NCBI GenBank assembly: GCA_039927975.1
Contig: JBDSTZ010000649.1
Coordinates: 1 to 5,664, forward strand
Reading direction: 5' to 3'
DNA from: JBDSTZ01 sp039927975
GTDB taxonomy: Bacteria; Pseudomonadota; Gammaproteobacteria; Burkholderiales; Burkholderiaceae_D
DNA: 5,664 nt
Every line of letters starts with the position of its first letter. Position 1 is the first letter of the stretch. Below are positions 1-4,818 of this stretch, piece after piece. The notes under the pieces were generated by a model. The model had not been told where the DNA came from, ran no database searches, and saw only the letters and a program-made list of their open reading frames with translations. Position numbers and translations under genes: made by a program.

Positions 1-934
1 CTTCTGCTGCTCGCTCATGCGCTTGCGCAGTTCGTGCTCGTACAGCTTCGCCTTGAGCATTTCCATCGCCTCGGCGCGGTTGCGGTGCTGGCTGCGGTCG
101 TTCTGACACTGCACCACAATGCCGGTCGGCGCGTGCGTCATGCGCACGGCGGAATCGGTCTTGTTGATGTGCTGTCCACCGGCGCCGGAAGCGCGGTAGG
201 TGTCGACGCGGATGTCGGCCGGGTTGACGTCGATCTCGATCGAGTCGTCCACTTCCGGATACACGAACAGGCTGGTAAACGAGGTGTGGCGGCCGTTGGC
301 CGAGTCGAACGGCGACTTGCGCACCAGGCGGTGCACGCCGGTTTCGGTGCGCAGGTGGCCGTAGGCGTACTCGCCCTCGACTTTCAAGGTGGCGGTCTTG
401 ATGCCGGCCACCTCGCCGTCGGACTGTTCAAGGATCTCGACCTTGAAGCCCTTGCGTTCGCAATAGCGCAGGTACTGGCGCAGCAGCATCGAGGCCCAGT
501 CCTGGGCTTCGGTGCCGCCGGCGCCGGCCTGGATGTCGATGAAGCAGTTGTTCTGGTCCATGGGGTTGCCGAACATGCGGCGGAACTCCATGCCTTCGAC
601 GACCTTCTGGATGGCTTCGGTGTCGGCGACGACCGCTTCGAGCGTGTCGTCGTCGTTTTCCTCGCGCGCCATGGCGAACAGGTCGTTGGCGTCCTTGAGG
701 TCGGCGTCGGCCTTGATCAGCGTGTGGACGACCGATTCCAGCGCCTTTTTCTCTTTGCCGAGATCCTGGGCGCGCTTCGGATCGTTCCAGACGGTCGGAT
801 CTTCTAGTTCTTCGTTGACTTGTTCGAGCTTCTCTGACTTTTTATCGAAGTCAAAGATACCTCCGAAGTTCGGCTTCGCGACCGGTCAGGTCGTTGAGCA
901 GGGCGGAGAGGGCGTTGATGCGTTCGGCTTCCAT
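1..934 (-). CDS. prfB: Peptide chain release factor 2 (RF2), with +1 frameshift; C-terminus outside window
   Basis: RF2 recognises UGA and UAA stop codons in the ribosomal A site and triggers release of the finished protein. Translation starts at ATG 934-932 (MEAERINALS...) and reads 27 codons to an in-frame TGA at 853-851. It continues in the +1 frame from GAC 852-850 to the window edge, giving 311 residues of an expected ~367. The product shows the RF2 anticodon-like tripeptide SPF (about residues 207-209, context VRKSPFDS) and the catalytic GGQ motif (about 252-254, context RASGAGGQHIN). The GGQ contacts the peptidyl-transferase centre. The residue matching E. coli K-12 position 246, where K-12 RF2 has the less active Thr, is Ala here. 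The visible end (MLKAKLYEHELRKRM) is well inside the conserved C-terminal domain, so the gene is cut by the window and not degraded. No strong Shine-Dalgarno precedes the ATG. In many beta-proteobacteria lysS follows prfB, but that region is not visible. Confidence 0.97.
850..864 (-). promoter_or_regulatory. Programmed +1 ribosomal frameshift site of prfB
   Basis: On the minus strand the sequence reads GGAGG-TAT-CTT-TGA-C. It has an internal Shine-Dalgarno-like GGAGG (864-860), a 3-nt spacer, a slippery CTT Leu codon (856-854) and a weak UGA-C stop (853-850). This is the classic RF2 autoregulation cassette: scarce RF2 slows UGA decoding, the ribosome slips +1 from CUU to UUU, and full-length RF2 is made. 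The frame before it encodes an RF2 N-terminus ending RRYL, and the +1 frame after it encodes DFDKKSEKLEQV, which continues RF2. Both sides therefore confirm the shift. Confidence 0.95.
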
Positions 935-960
935 GGGCTTGTCGGTCTTTGAATTGGTTG

Positions 961-976
961 AATCGAACCTTCGATT
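961..976. repeat. Perfect 7-2-7 inverted repeat overlapping the prfB -10
   Basis: AATCGAA-CC-TTCGATT is a perfect palindrome with a 2-bp centre. The symmetry continues imperfectly outward (GGT at 956-958 against ACC at 979-981, with two mismatched pairs between). It overlaps three bases of the prfB -10 box and the predicted transcription start. Because a transcript starting near 967 would contain only one arm, a DNA operator is more likely than an RNA hairpin. The binding protein is unknown and the role is inferred from position only. Confidence 0.5.
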
Positions 977-979
977 ATA
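974..979 (-). promoter_or_regulatory. -10 box of the prfB promoter
   Basis: A perfect TATAAT lies on the minus strand 39 nt upstream of the prfB ATG. Transcription would start near 967 and give a leader of about 33 nt. No recognisable -35 TTGACA-like hexamer is present at 16-18 bp spacing, because the upstream DNA there is very GC-rich. The promoter may therefore need an activator or rely on other contacts. The box overlaps the inverted repeat at 961-976. Confidence 0.55.
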
Positions 980-1044
980 CCTTAGCAGCCTGCTGGCGGG
1001 GCGGTTCCCACCCGGGCGCGGGCGATGGCGGGGGCGTTCGCGCC

Positions 1045-1088
1045 GGATGAGCGCTTGATGAGCCTTGGATGAGCGCTTGATGCGCGCG
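1045..1088. repeat. Array of four 11-bp direct repeats upstream of cpdB
   Basis: Four consecutive 11-bp units are GGATGAGCGCT, TGATGAGCCTT, GGATGAGCGCT and TGATGCGCGCG. Units 1 and 3 are identical, and a 16-bp block (1045-1060) recurs exactly at 1067-1082. The conserved core is GATGAGC with 4-bp spacers, or CTCATC(C/A) on the other strand. The array overlaps the proposed cpdB -35 and ends 12 bp before its -10. Eleven-bp phased direct repeats in that position are typical of tandem-binding OmpR/PhoB-type regulators. The core does not match the E. coli Pho box (CTGTCAT). Confidence 0.75.
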
Positions 1089-1106
1089 AACGCGCTGCCG
1101 TATGAT
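1077..1106 (+). promoter_or_regulatory. Probable sigma-70 promoter of cpdB
   Basis: TTGATG (-35, 1077-1082, four of six matches), an 18-bp spacer and TATGAT (-10, 1101-1106, five of six matches) form a plausible promoter. The start site would be near 1113, leaving about 21 nt of leader before ATG 1134. The -35 lies inside the last repeat of the 11-bp array, so a regulator binding there could control it directly. Confidence 0.5.
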
Positions 1107-1133
1107 GGTTCGATCTCTTCCACTGGACCGGCC

Positions 1134-3149
1134 ATGCGACGCGTATTTACCGCCCGATGCTGCACCTTTTTCCTCCCGCTGATCCTGCCGGCCGCTGTGC
1201 TGGGCGCCGGCAAGCCGCCGCAAGGCGCCACCGCCACGCTGGCATTGCTGGAGACGACCGATCTTCACGCCAATGTGCTCGGCTACGATTACTTCAAGCT
1301 GGCGCCGGACGCCTCGTTCGGACTGGATCGCGCCGCCACCCTGATCGCCCAGGCGCGCCGCGATTTCCCCAACTCCTTGCTGCTCGATAACGGCGACACC
1401 ATCCAGGGCAGCGCGCTGGCGGACTACCAGGCGCTGGTCAAGCCGCTGCCTTGCGACAAGGTGCTGGCGATCTACAAGGCGATGAATCAGCTCGGCTACG
1501 ATGGCGGCAGCATCGGCAATCACGAGTTCAATTACGGCTTGCCCTACCTGAGCCAGGTGACCGGCAGTCGCTTCAAGGTGGCCGGAGTCGACCAGCGCAA
1601 GGGGCGCTGCGCCGGGCCGGCGTTTCCGCTGGTGTTGTCGAACGTCTACAGCACCAAGACCCGCAAGCCGTTGTTCGCGCCCTGGAAGATCATCGACAAA
1701 CAAGTCAGCGCGCTCGATGCCGAGGGCAAGCCGATCACGGCCACCGTGAAGGTCGGCATCATCGGTTTCACGCCGCCGATGATCATGTCGTGGGACCAGC
1801 GCTGGCTCAAGGGCAAGGTCTACACGGCCGGCTTGCGCGAAAGCGCGTTGAAGTACATCCCGGAAATGCGGGCCCAGGGCGCCGACCTGATCGTGGCGAT
1901 TTCGCATGGCGGTCTGGACGACAGCCCGTATTCGCCGACCATGGAAAATGGCAATTATCATCTGGCGAAAGTGCCGGGCATCGACGCCATGTTGATCGGT
2001 CATTCGCACCAGCTGTTTCCCAATCCGGACAGCAAGGTTACGCAATTCAATCTGCCCGGGGTGGACAAGGTACGCGGCCTGGTGCATGGCGTGCCGACCG
2101 TCATGGCCAACCAGTGGGGCAAGCATCTGGGCGTGATCGGCCTGCATTTGCGTTACGACGGCAAGCACTGGGTCGCGCAGAAGGAGCAAACCACGGTCGA
2201 GGCGCGTGCCGCCCAGCTGGCCGACAAGCGCAGCGTCGCGCCGGACGCTTCGCTGGCCACGCTGGTCGGCGACGAGCACGCGGCGACGCTTGCCTACGTC
2301 AAGACCCCGCTCGGCAGCAGCGACTTCCGCATGGCGAGCTATTTTGCCGATGTCGGCGACGTGTCGGCGATCGAGGTGATCAACGTGGCGCAGACGGCCT
2401 ACGTCAAGCGCTACGTCGCCGCCAGTCTGCGCCAATACGCCCACTTGCCGGTGTTGTCGATGACTTCGGCCTTCAAGGGCGGCTTCGCCGGCGTGACCGA
2501 CTTTACCGATGTGGCGCCTGGCGACCTGGCCTTGAACAATGCCGCCGATCTCTACCTGTATCCCAACACGCTGTACGCGGTGAAGGTCAATGGCGCCGAA
2601 CTGAAGGCCTGGCTCGAACGGGCGGCCGAGCGCTTCAACCGGATCGATCCGGCCCAGCAGGCGCCGCAGGAGCTCATCAACCAGGGCTTCGCATCGTATA
2701 ACTTCGACATGATCACCGATCCGGCATTCAGCTACGAGATCGACGTGAGCCAGGCGCCCGGGGCGCGGATCGGCAAGCTGCAGTATCAGGGGAAGGCGGT
2801 CACGCCGCAGCAGGAGTTTCTGGTGGCGACCAACAATTATCGGGCCGGCGGGGGCGGCAGTTTTCCTGGCCTGGATGGCAGCAAGACGGTGCTCGCCTCG
2901 CCAGATACGAATCGCGATGTGCTGATTGCTTACGTGAAGGCGGAGAAGCAGTTGCTGCGCGCGCGCCATGCGGCCCAGCGCAGTTGGCGCTTTAGCAAGG
3001 TCGACACGGCGGGGTCGGTGGTGTTTCATTCGGCGCCCGACAAGCTGGACCTGGCGCGCGAGGCGGGGCTGGAAAACGTGTCGCTGCTCAAGCCCGATGA
3101 TGGCGGCGGCAAGGGGCTGTCGCTGTATCGGCTCGATCTGGCGAAGTGA
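1134..3149 (+). CDS. cpdB: Periplasmic bifunctional 2',3'-cyclic-nucleotide 2'-phosphodiesterase/3'-nucleotidase
   Basis: The enzyme hydrolyses 2',3'-cyclic nucleotides to 3'-nucleotides and then to nucleoside plus phosphate, which salvages RNA breakdown products in the periplasm. The protein is 671 aa from ATG 1134 (E. coli CpdB is 647 aa). Residues 1-25 form a signal peptide: MRR, then a hydrophobic core FFLPLILPAAVL, with cleavage near GA/GK. The calcineurin-like metallophosphatase domain shows the two-metal ligands TDLHAN (D43, H45), NGD (D88), GNHEFNYG (N129, H130), SHGG (H258) and GHSH (H290, H292). The C-terminal 5'-nucleotidase domain (about 370-620) includes VKVNGAELKAWLE, SYNFD (521-525) and ATNNYRAGGGGSFPG. 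In-frame TTG 1065 and ATG 1080 lie upstream of or inside the predicted promoter and would bury the signal peptide, so 1134 is preferred, although its Shine-Dalgarno is poor. The gene is monocistronic, with a terminator 8 nt after its stop. Confidence 0.95.
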   Translation: MRRVFTARCCTFFLPLILPAAVLGAGKPPQGATATLALLETTDLHANVLGYDYFKLAPDASFGLDRAATLIAQARRDFPNSLLLDNGDTIQGSALADYQALVKPLPCDKVLAIYKAMNQLGYDGGSIGNHEFNYGLPYLSQVTGSRFKVAGVDQRKGRCAGPAFPLVLSNVYSTKTRKPLFAPWKIIDKQVSALDAEGKPITATVKVGIIGFTPPMIMSWDQRWLKGKVYTAGLRESALKYIPEMRAQGADLIVAISHGGLDDSPYSPTMENGNYHLAKVPGIDAMLIGHSHQLFPNPDSKVTQFNLPGVDKVRGLVHGVPTVMANQWGKHLGVIGLHLRYDGKHWVAQKEQTTVEARAAQLADKRSVAPDASLATLVGDEHAATLAYVKTPLGSSDFRMASYFADVGDVSAIEVINVAQTAYVKRYVAASLRQYAHLPVLSMTSAFKGGFAGVTDFTDVAPGDLALNNAADLYLYPNTLYAVKVNGAELKAWLERAAERFNRIDPAQQAPQELINQGFASYNFDMITDPAFSYEIDVSQAPGARIGKLQYQGKAVTPQQEFLVATNNYRAGGGGSFPGLDGSKTVLASPDTNRDVLIAYVKAEKQLLRARHAAQRSWRFSKVDTAGSVVFHSAPDKLDLAREAGLENVSLLKPDDGGGKGLSLYRLDLAK

Positions 3150-3156
3150 CCGGCGC

Positions 3157-3183
3157 GCGCCGCGTGATGCGCGCGGCGTTTTT
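3157..3183 (+). terminator. Rho-independent terminator of cpdB
   Basis: CGCCGCG (3158-3164) pairs with CGCGGCG (3172-3178) around a 7-nt loop. A G-T wobble at the base extends the stem, and TTTTT (3179-3183) follows. It begins 8 nt after the cpdB stop codon and fills almost the whole 36-nt gap to the convergent DUF2288 gene. On the minus strand the hairpin is not followed by a T-run, so it probably serves only cpdB. Confidence 0.8.
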
Positions 3184-3185
3184 GG

Positions 3186-3506
3186 TCAGTGCAGCTTGGC
3201 TTTCTCGGGCTGCACCAGCACGAAAGGACTCACGACCGAGGTCCACAAGGTGGCCTGGCCCTCAGTCCACGCTTGCGCCTGTTCATCGCTGACCTTGCCG
3301 ATTTTGCCGTCGTTCATCCAGCGGGTCACGCTGTCCTTGTCGTCGTGCGAAATACGCACGGCGACGTCGATCAGGTCGAGTTCGGGGCTGACGAACACCA
3401 CGGCGCCCATGGCGAAATGCTTTTCCAGCTCGGCCCACGGCAGGCGGGCGGTCTCGCGGTTGATCTTGATGCGCAGGTCGGTATCGTTGTCTGGATTGGT
3501 CTTCAT
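3186..3506 (-). CDS. DUF2288 family protein
   Basis: This 106-aa soluble protein has no signal peptide or membrane segment. The pattern RIKINRETARLPWAELEKHF, then VSPELDLIDVAVRISHDD, then WMNDGKIGKVSDEQAQAW and a closing LWTSVVSPFVLVQPEK matches, from memory, the DUF2288 family. That family is widespread in proteobacteria and has no established function. The conserved acidic and Trp-rich positions suggest a small alpha/beta fold, but no catalytic motif is evident. ATG 3506 begins 9 nt after the stop of the RES toxin gene and has no recognisable Shine-Dalgarno, so translation probably depends on the upstream gene or is leaderless-like. The gene is convergent with cpdB. A role in the toxin-antitoxin unit is possible only by position; family members elsewhere also occur without such neighbours. 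Confidence 0.88.
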   Translation of the reverse strand: MKTNPDNDTDLRIKINRETARLPWAELEKHFAMGAVVFVSPELDLIDVAVRISHDDKDSVTRWMNDGKIGKVSDEQAQAWTEGQATLWTSVVSPFVLVQPEKAKLH

Positions 3507-3515
3507 GGTCAGTAA

Positions 3516-4211
3516 TTATGGCTCGAAGGGGGCGACCACCGGGGTCGGCGAACCCTCCCATGTTAACCGATAGGCCAGACCTTTGCGCACATTGCCCACC
3601 AATGCGGGGCGGAAGCATGCCAGGTTGGTGCCGCCCTCGCGCCGCACGCTGGGAAAAATAATGCCCATCGAACCGGCCTCGAGCAACTGATTGGCCAGTT
3701 GTTGCGAGGCGACATAGCTGGCCGGATCGAGGTAGCGCGCAAAGCCGTTGCCGCCGCGCAGATCGTGGAAGGTGCTGGTGAAGTCGGCCAGCAAGGTCTG
3801 GTAGGTGACGCTGTCGTCGAAACGGTCGATTTCCTGGTATTCCACGGTCTTGTGGAAAATGATTTCGGCCAGCGCGGTGTCGGGGTCGAAGGCGCAATAC
3901 CAGGCGCCGCGCTCGCCGTCGTTGAAGCGGCTGCCTTCCGGCCGGGCGTAGGTGTAGGCCGCGTTGATGATGCGGAAAAGCGGCACGCCGAACACCAGCT
4001 CGTCGACGCCGATGCCGGGCAGGCCGCCGTATTCGCCGCGCAGGCGTTCATTGGTGGCGTTGTCGAGGTCGAACAGGTCGTGCAGAATGTCGGTCGATTC
4101 GGCCAGCGGACACAGCACCGAATCTTCGACATCGGCAAAGCGCGACGGAATCAGGCGGCAGGTGTCGAACTGTCGCAGGGGGGAGAGCTTCGGGACCAGG
4201 GCCAAGTTCAA
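3516..4211 (-). CDS. RES-domain toxin (NAD+-degrading) of a RES-Xre toxin-antitoxin system
   Basis: RES toxins, such as those of Pseudomonas putida and mycobacterial MbcT, degrade intracellular NAD+ and stop growth. This 231-aa protein has a RES core at about residues 76-205. It includes PLFRIINAAY (Arg80), the GSRFNDGERGAWYCA strand, ALAEIIFHKT (Glu116) and GIIFPSVRREGGTNLACFRP (Ser188). Arg, Glu and Ser are the residues that name the family, and all are present, so the toxin looks intact. About 75 residues precede the core (with RLIPSRF near 19-25), making it longer than the compact ~150-aa RES toxins. The start is TTG 4211. No ATG or GTG is available before residue 32, and the RES frame is closed by a stop at 4232-4230. 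TTG overlaps the antitoxin TGA, and a GGGGG run shortly upstream may act as a weak ribosome-binding site. This implies coupled, low-efficiency translation. Confidence 0.9.
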   Translation of the reverse strand: MNLALVPKLSPLRQFDTCRLIPSRFADVEDSVLCPLAESTDILHDLFDLDNATNERLRGEYGGLPGIGVDELVFGVPLFRIINAAYTYARPEGSRFNDGERGAWYCAFDPDTALAEIIFHKTVEYQEIDRFDDSVTYQTLLADFTSTFHDLRGGNGFARYLDPASYVASQQLANQLLEAGSMGIIFPSVRREGGTNLACFRPALVGNVRKGLAYRLTWEGSPTPVVAPFEP

Positions 4212-4645
4212 AGGCCCCCACGGCGTGCGTCAAGCAGTTTGCGCACCGTCTGCATGGCCAGCAGGCCGCCGGCGAGCATGTAGGACAGCGGGGTGCGGCC
4301 GGCAAACACGGGGTTTTTGTTCGGCAGCATGATCCATTCGTCGGCCAGCTTGTCGCCGTACAGGATGTGCAGTGCCTTGTAGATGCCAAGAAGATAAGAA
4401 ATGCGGGTGATGCGGTCGACCTCCAGCACGCGGTCGGGGTTCTTTTTCCACTCGTAGAAACTGGACGACGACAGCCCGCCGAGCAGTTCGCGGGCGTCGT
4501 CGTCGCGCACCTGCCAGGCGGCGGTCAGCTTGAAAAAGCCTTTCAGAGCCGACTGCGACAGCCGCTCGCGCTCGGCGCGGGCGTTCAGGTCGATCAGGAC
4601 GGCAGGTTCAAAGCGACTCTTCGGGTAGGCAAAGGCAAGATTCAT
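4208..4645 (-). CDS. Xre/MbcA/ParS-family antitoxin (DUF2384 toxin-binding domain)
   Basis: The product is the antitoxin partner of the RES toxin; it binds the toxin and, in this family, represses its own operon. It has 145 aa. Residues ~30-75 form an Xre-like helix-turn-helix with the recognition segment GGLSSSSFYEWKK. Residues ~78-145 form the toxin-binding domain: RISYLLGIYKALHILYGD, ADEWIMLPNKNPVFAGRTPLSYML and the terminal LDARRGG. In solved family complexes the antitoxin C-terminus blocks the toxin's NAD+ pocket, which fits the conserved RGG tail here. ATG 4645 is chosen because AGGAG sits 5 nt upstream (4655-4651), conserved-looking sequence begins there, and a promoter lies just before it. 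The open frame continues to 4900, but that extension crosses the promoter and the neighbouring gene. Its stop overlaps the toxin start by 4 nt. Confidence 0.92.
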   Translation of the reverse strand: MNLAFAYPKSRFEPAVLIDLNARAERERLSQSALKGFFKLTAAWQVRDDDARELLGGLSSSSFYEWKKNPDRVLEVDRITRISYLLGIYKALHILYGDKLADEWIMLPNKNPVFAGRTPLSYMLAGGLLAMQTVRKLLDARRGGL

Positions 4646-4650
4646 GGCGG

Positions 4651-4676
4651 CTCCTGTTATGGAGTCTTTATACTCC
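4651..4676. promoter_or_regulatory. Probable autoregulatory operator: GGAGT-N6-ACTCC plus a third half-site
   Basis: Reading the minus strand, GGAGT (4676-4672), six bases, ACTCC (4665-4661), six bases and GGAG (4654-4651) give two overlapping inverted repeats that share the middle arm. The first is a perfect 5-6-5 palindrome spanning the -10 box. The second covers the transcript start and the antitoxin ribosome-binding site. The two GGAG half-sites are 22 bp apart, two helical turns, on the same face of the DNA. Xre-RES operons studied elsewhere are autoregulated through inverted repeats at the promoter. Assignment here rests on position and symmetry; the third half-site may simply be the ribosome-binding site. 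Confidence 0.55.
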
Positions 4677-4695
4677 GATTCCGGTTTGATTGCAA
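4667..4695 (-). promoter_or_regulatory. Promoter of the antitoxin-toxin-DUF2288 unit
   Basis: On the minus strand TTGCAA (-35, 4695-4690, four of six matches), exactly 17 bp, then TATAAA (-10, 4672-4667, five of six matches) lies just upstream of the antitoxin. The predicted start is near 4660, with a leader of about 15 nt that contains the AGGAG ribosome-binding site. The -10 lies mainly in the spacer of the inverted repeat at 4661-4676. This suits repression by the antitoxin or the toxin-antitoxin complex. Confidence 0.65.
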
Positions 4696-4722
4696 GCCGC
4701 CGGCGTGCGGCGTGGACGGGGC

Positions 4723-4818
4723 TCATGGCGCGGCGCTGGTGGCAGCCAGCGTTATCGAGGGTCTGTTGACCACCGTCAAATCCAGGCGGTAGAAGAAGTC
4801 TGGGGGGTGGCGTTTCAT
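4723..4818 (-). CDS. Short ORF coupled by ATGA to the upstream coiled-coil gene; small protein or 5' remnant
   Basis: ATG 4818 shares the ATGA overlap with the stop codon of the upstream gene. GGGAG (4830-4826) lies 7 nt before it, a good ribosome-binding site. It encodes 31 residues (MKRHPPDFFYRLDLTV..., ending SAAP) and stops at TGA 4725-4723, just before the promoter of the antitoxin unit. The start arrangement is what one expects for a second gene of an operon, but the product is very short and is not recognised. Two readings fit: a genuine small translated protein, or the 5' stub of a partner gene whose remainder was lost when the neighbouring toxin-antitoxin DNA was joined here. Chance formation of the overlap is also possible. 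Confidence 0.3.
   Translation of the reverse strand: MKRHPPDFFYRLDLTVVNRPSITLAATSAAP

Noticed and set aside
34..807. 257-codon open frame on the plus strand across prfB
   Set aside because: The minus strand encodes clear RF2 motifs (SPF, GGQ). The plus frame is Val/Ala/Gly/Asp-rich and is the antisense image.
949..978. Second plus-strand promoter (TTGAAT-18-GATTAT)
   Set aside because: The -10 is poor and it would give a leader of about 150 nt. The TTGATG-18-TATGAT pair nearer cpdB is better.
1045..1088. Canonical Pho box
   Set aside because: The spacing (7+4) fits, but the cores GATGAGC/CTCATC do not match CTGTCAT, so only an unnamed direct-repeat operator can be supported.
851..1237. Separate 128-codon minus-strand gene, or an N-terminally extended prfB
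   Set aside because: Only the last 27 codons are RF2. The part upstream of 934 runs across the prfB promoter, the 11-bp repeats and the cpdB start with no conserved sequence.
975..3029. 684-codon open frame on the minus strand across cpdB
   Set aside because: It is a shadow of the high-GC cpdB reading frame. Its composition is Arg/His/Gln/Ala-rich with no recognisable domain, whereas the plus strand encodes an intact enzyme with signal peptide and all metal ligands.
3189..3515. Plus-strand 108-codon frame opposite DUF2288
   Set aside because: It is the antisense image of a recognisable DUF2288 protein, lies after the cpdB terminator and has no ribosome-binding site.
4208..4214. CTT TGA at the antitoxin end as an RF2-like frameshift giving an antitoxin-toxin fusion
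   Set aside because: A +1 slip would enter a frame that is not the toxin frame (the toxin is in the -1 frame), and no -1 slippery heptamer is present. Overlapping start/stop reinitiation explains the arrangement.
4696..4711. GCCGC-N6-GCGGC hairpin as a terminator for the coiled-coil gene
   Set aside because: The stem is only 5 bp with no T-run on either strand. It abuts the -35 of the antitoxin promoter and is readily explained by GC-rich sequence.
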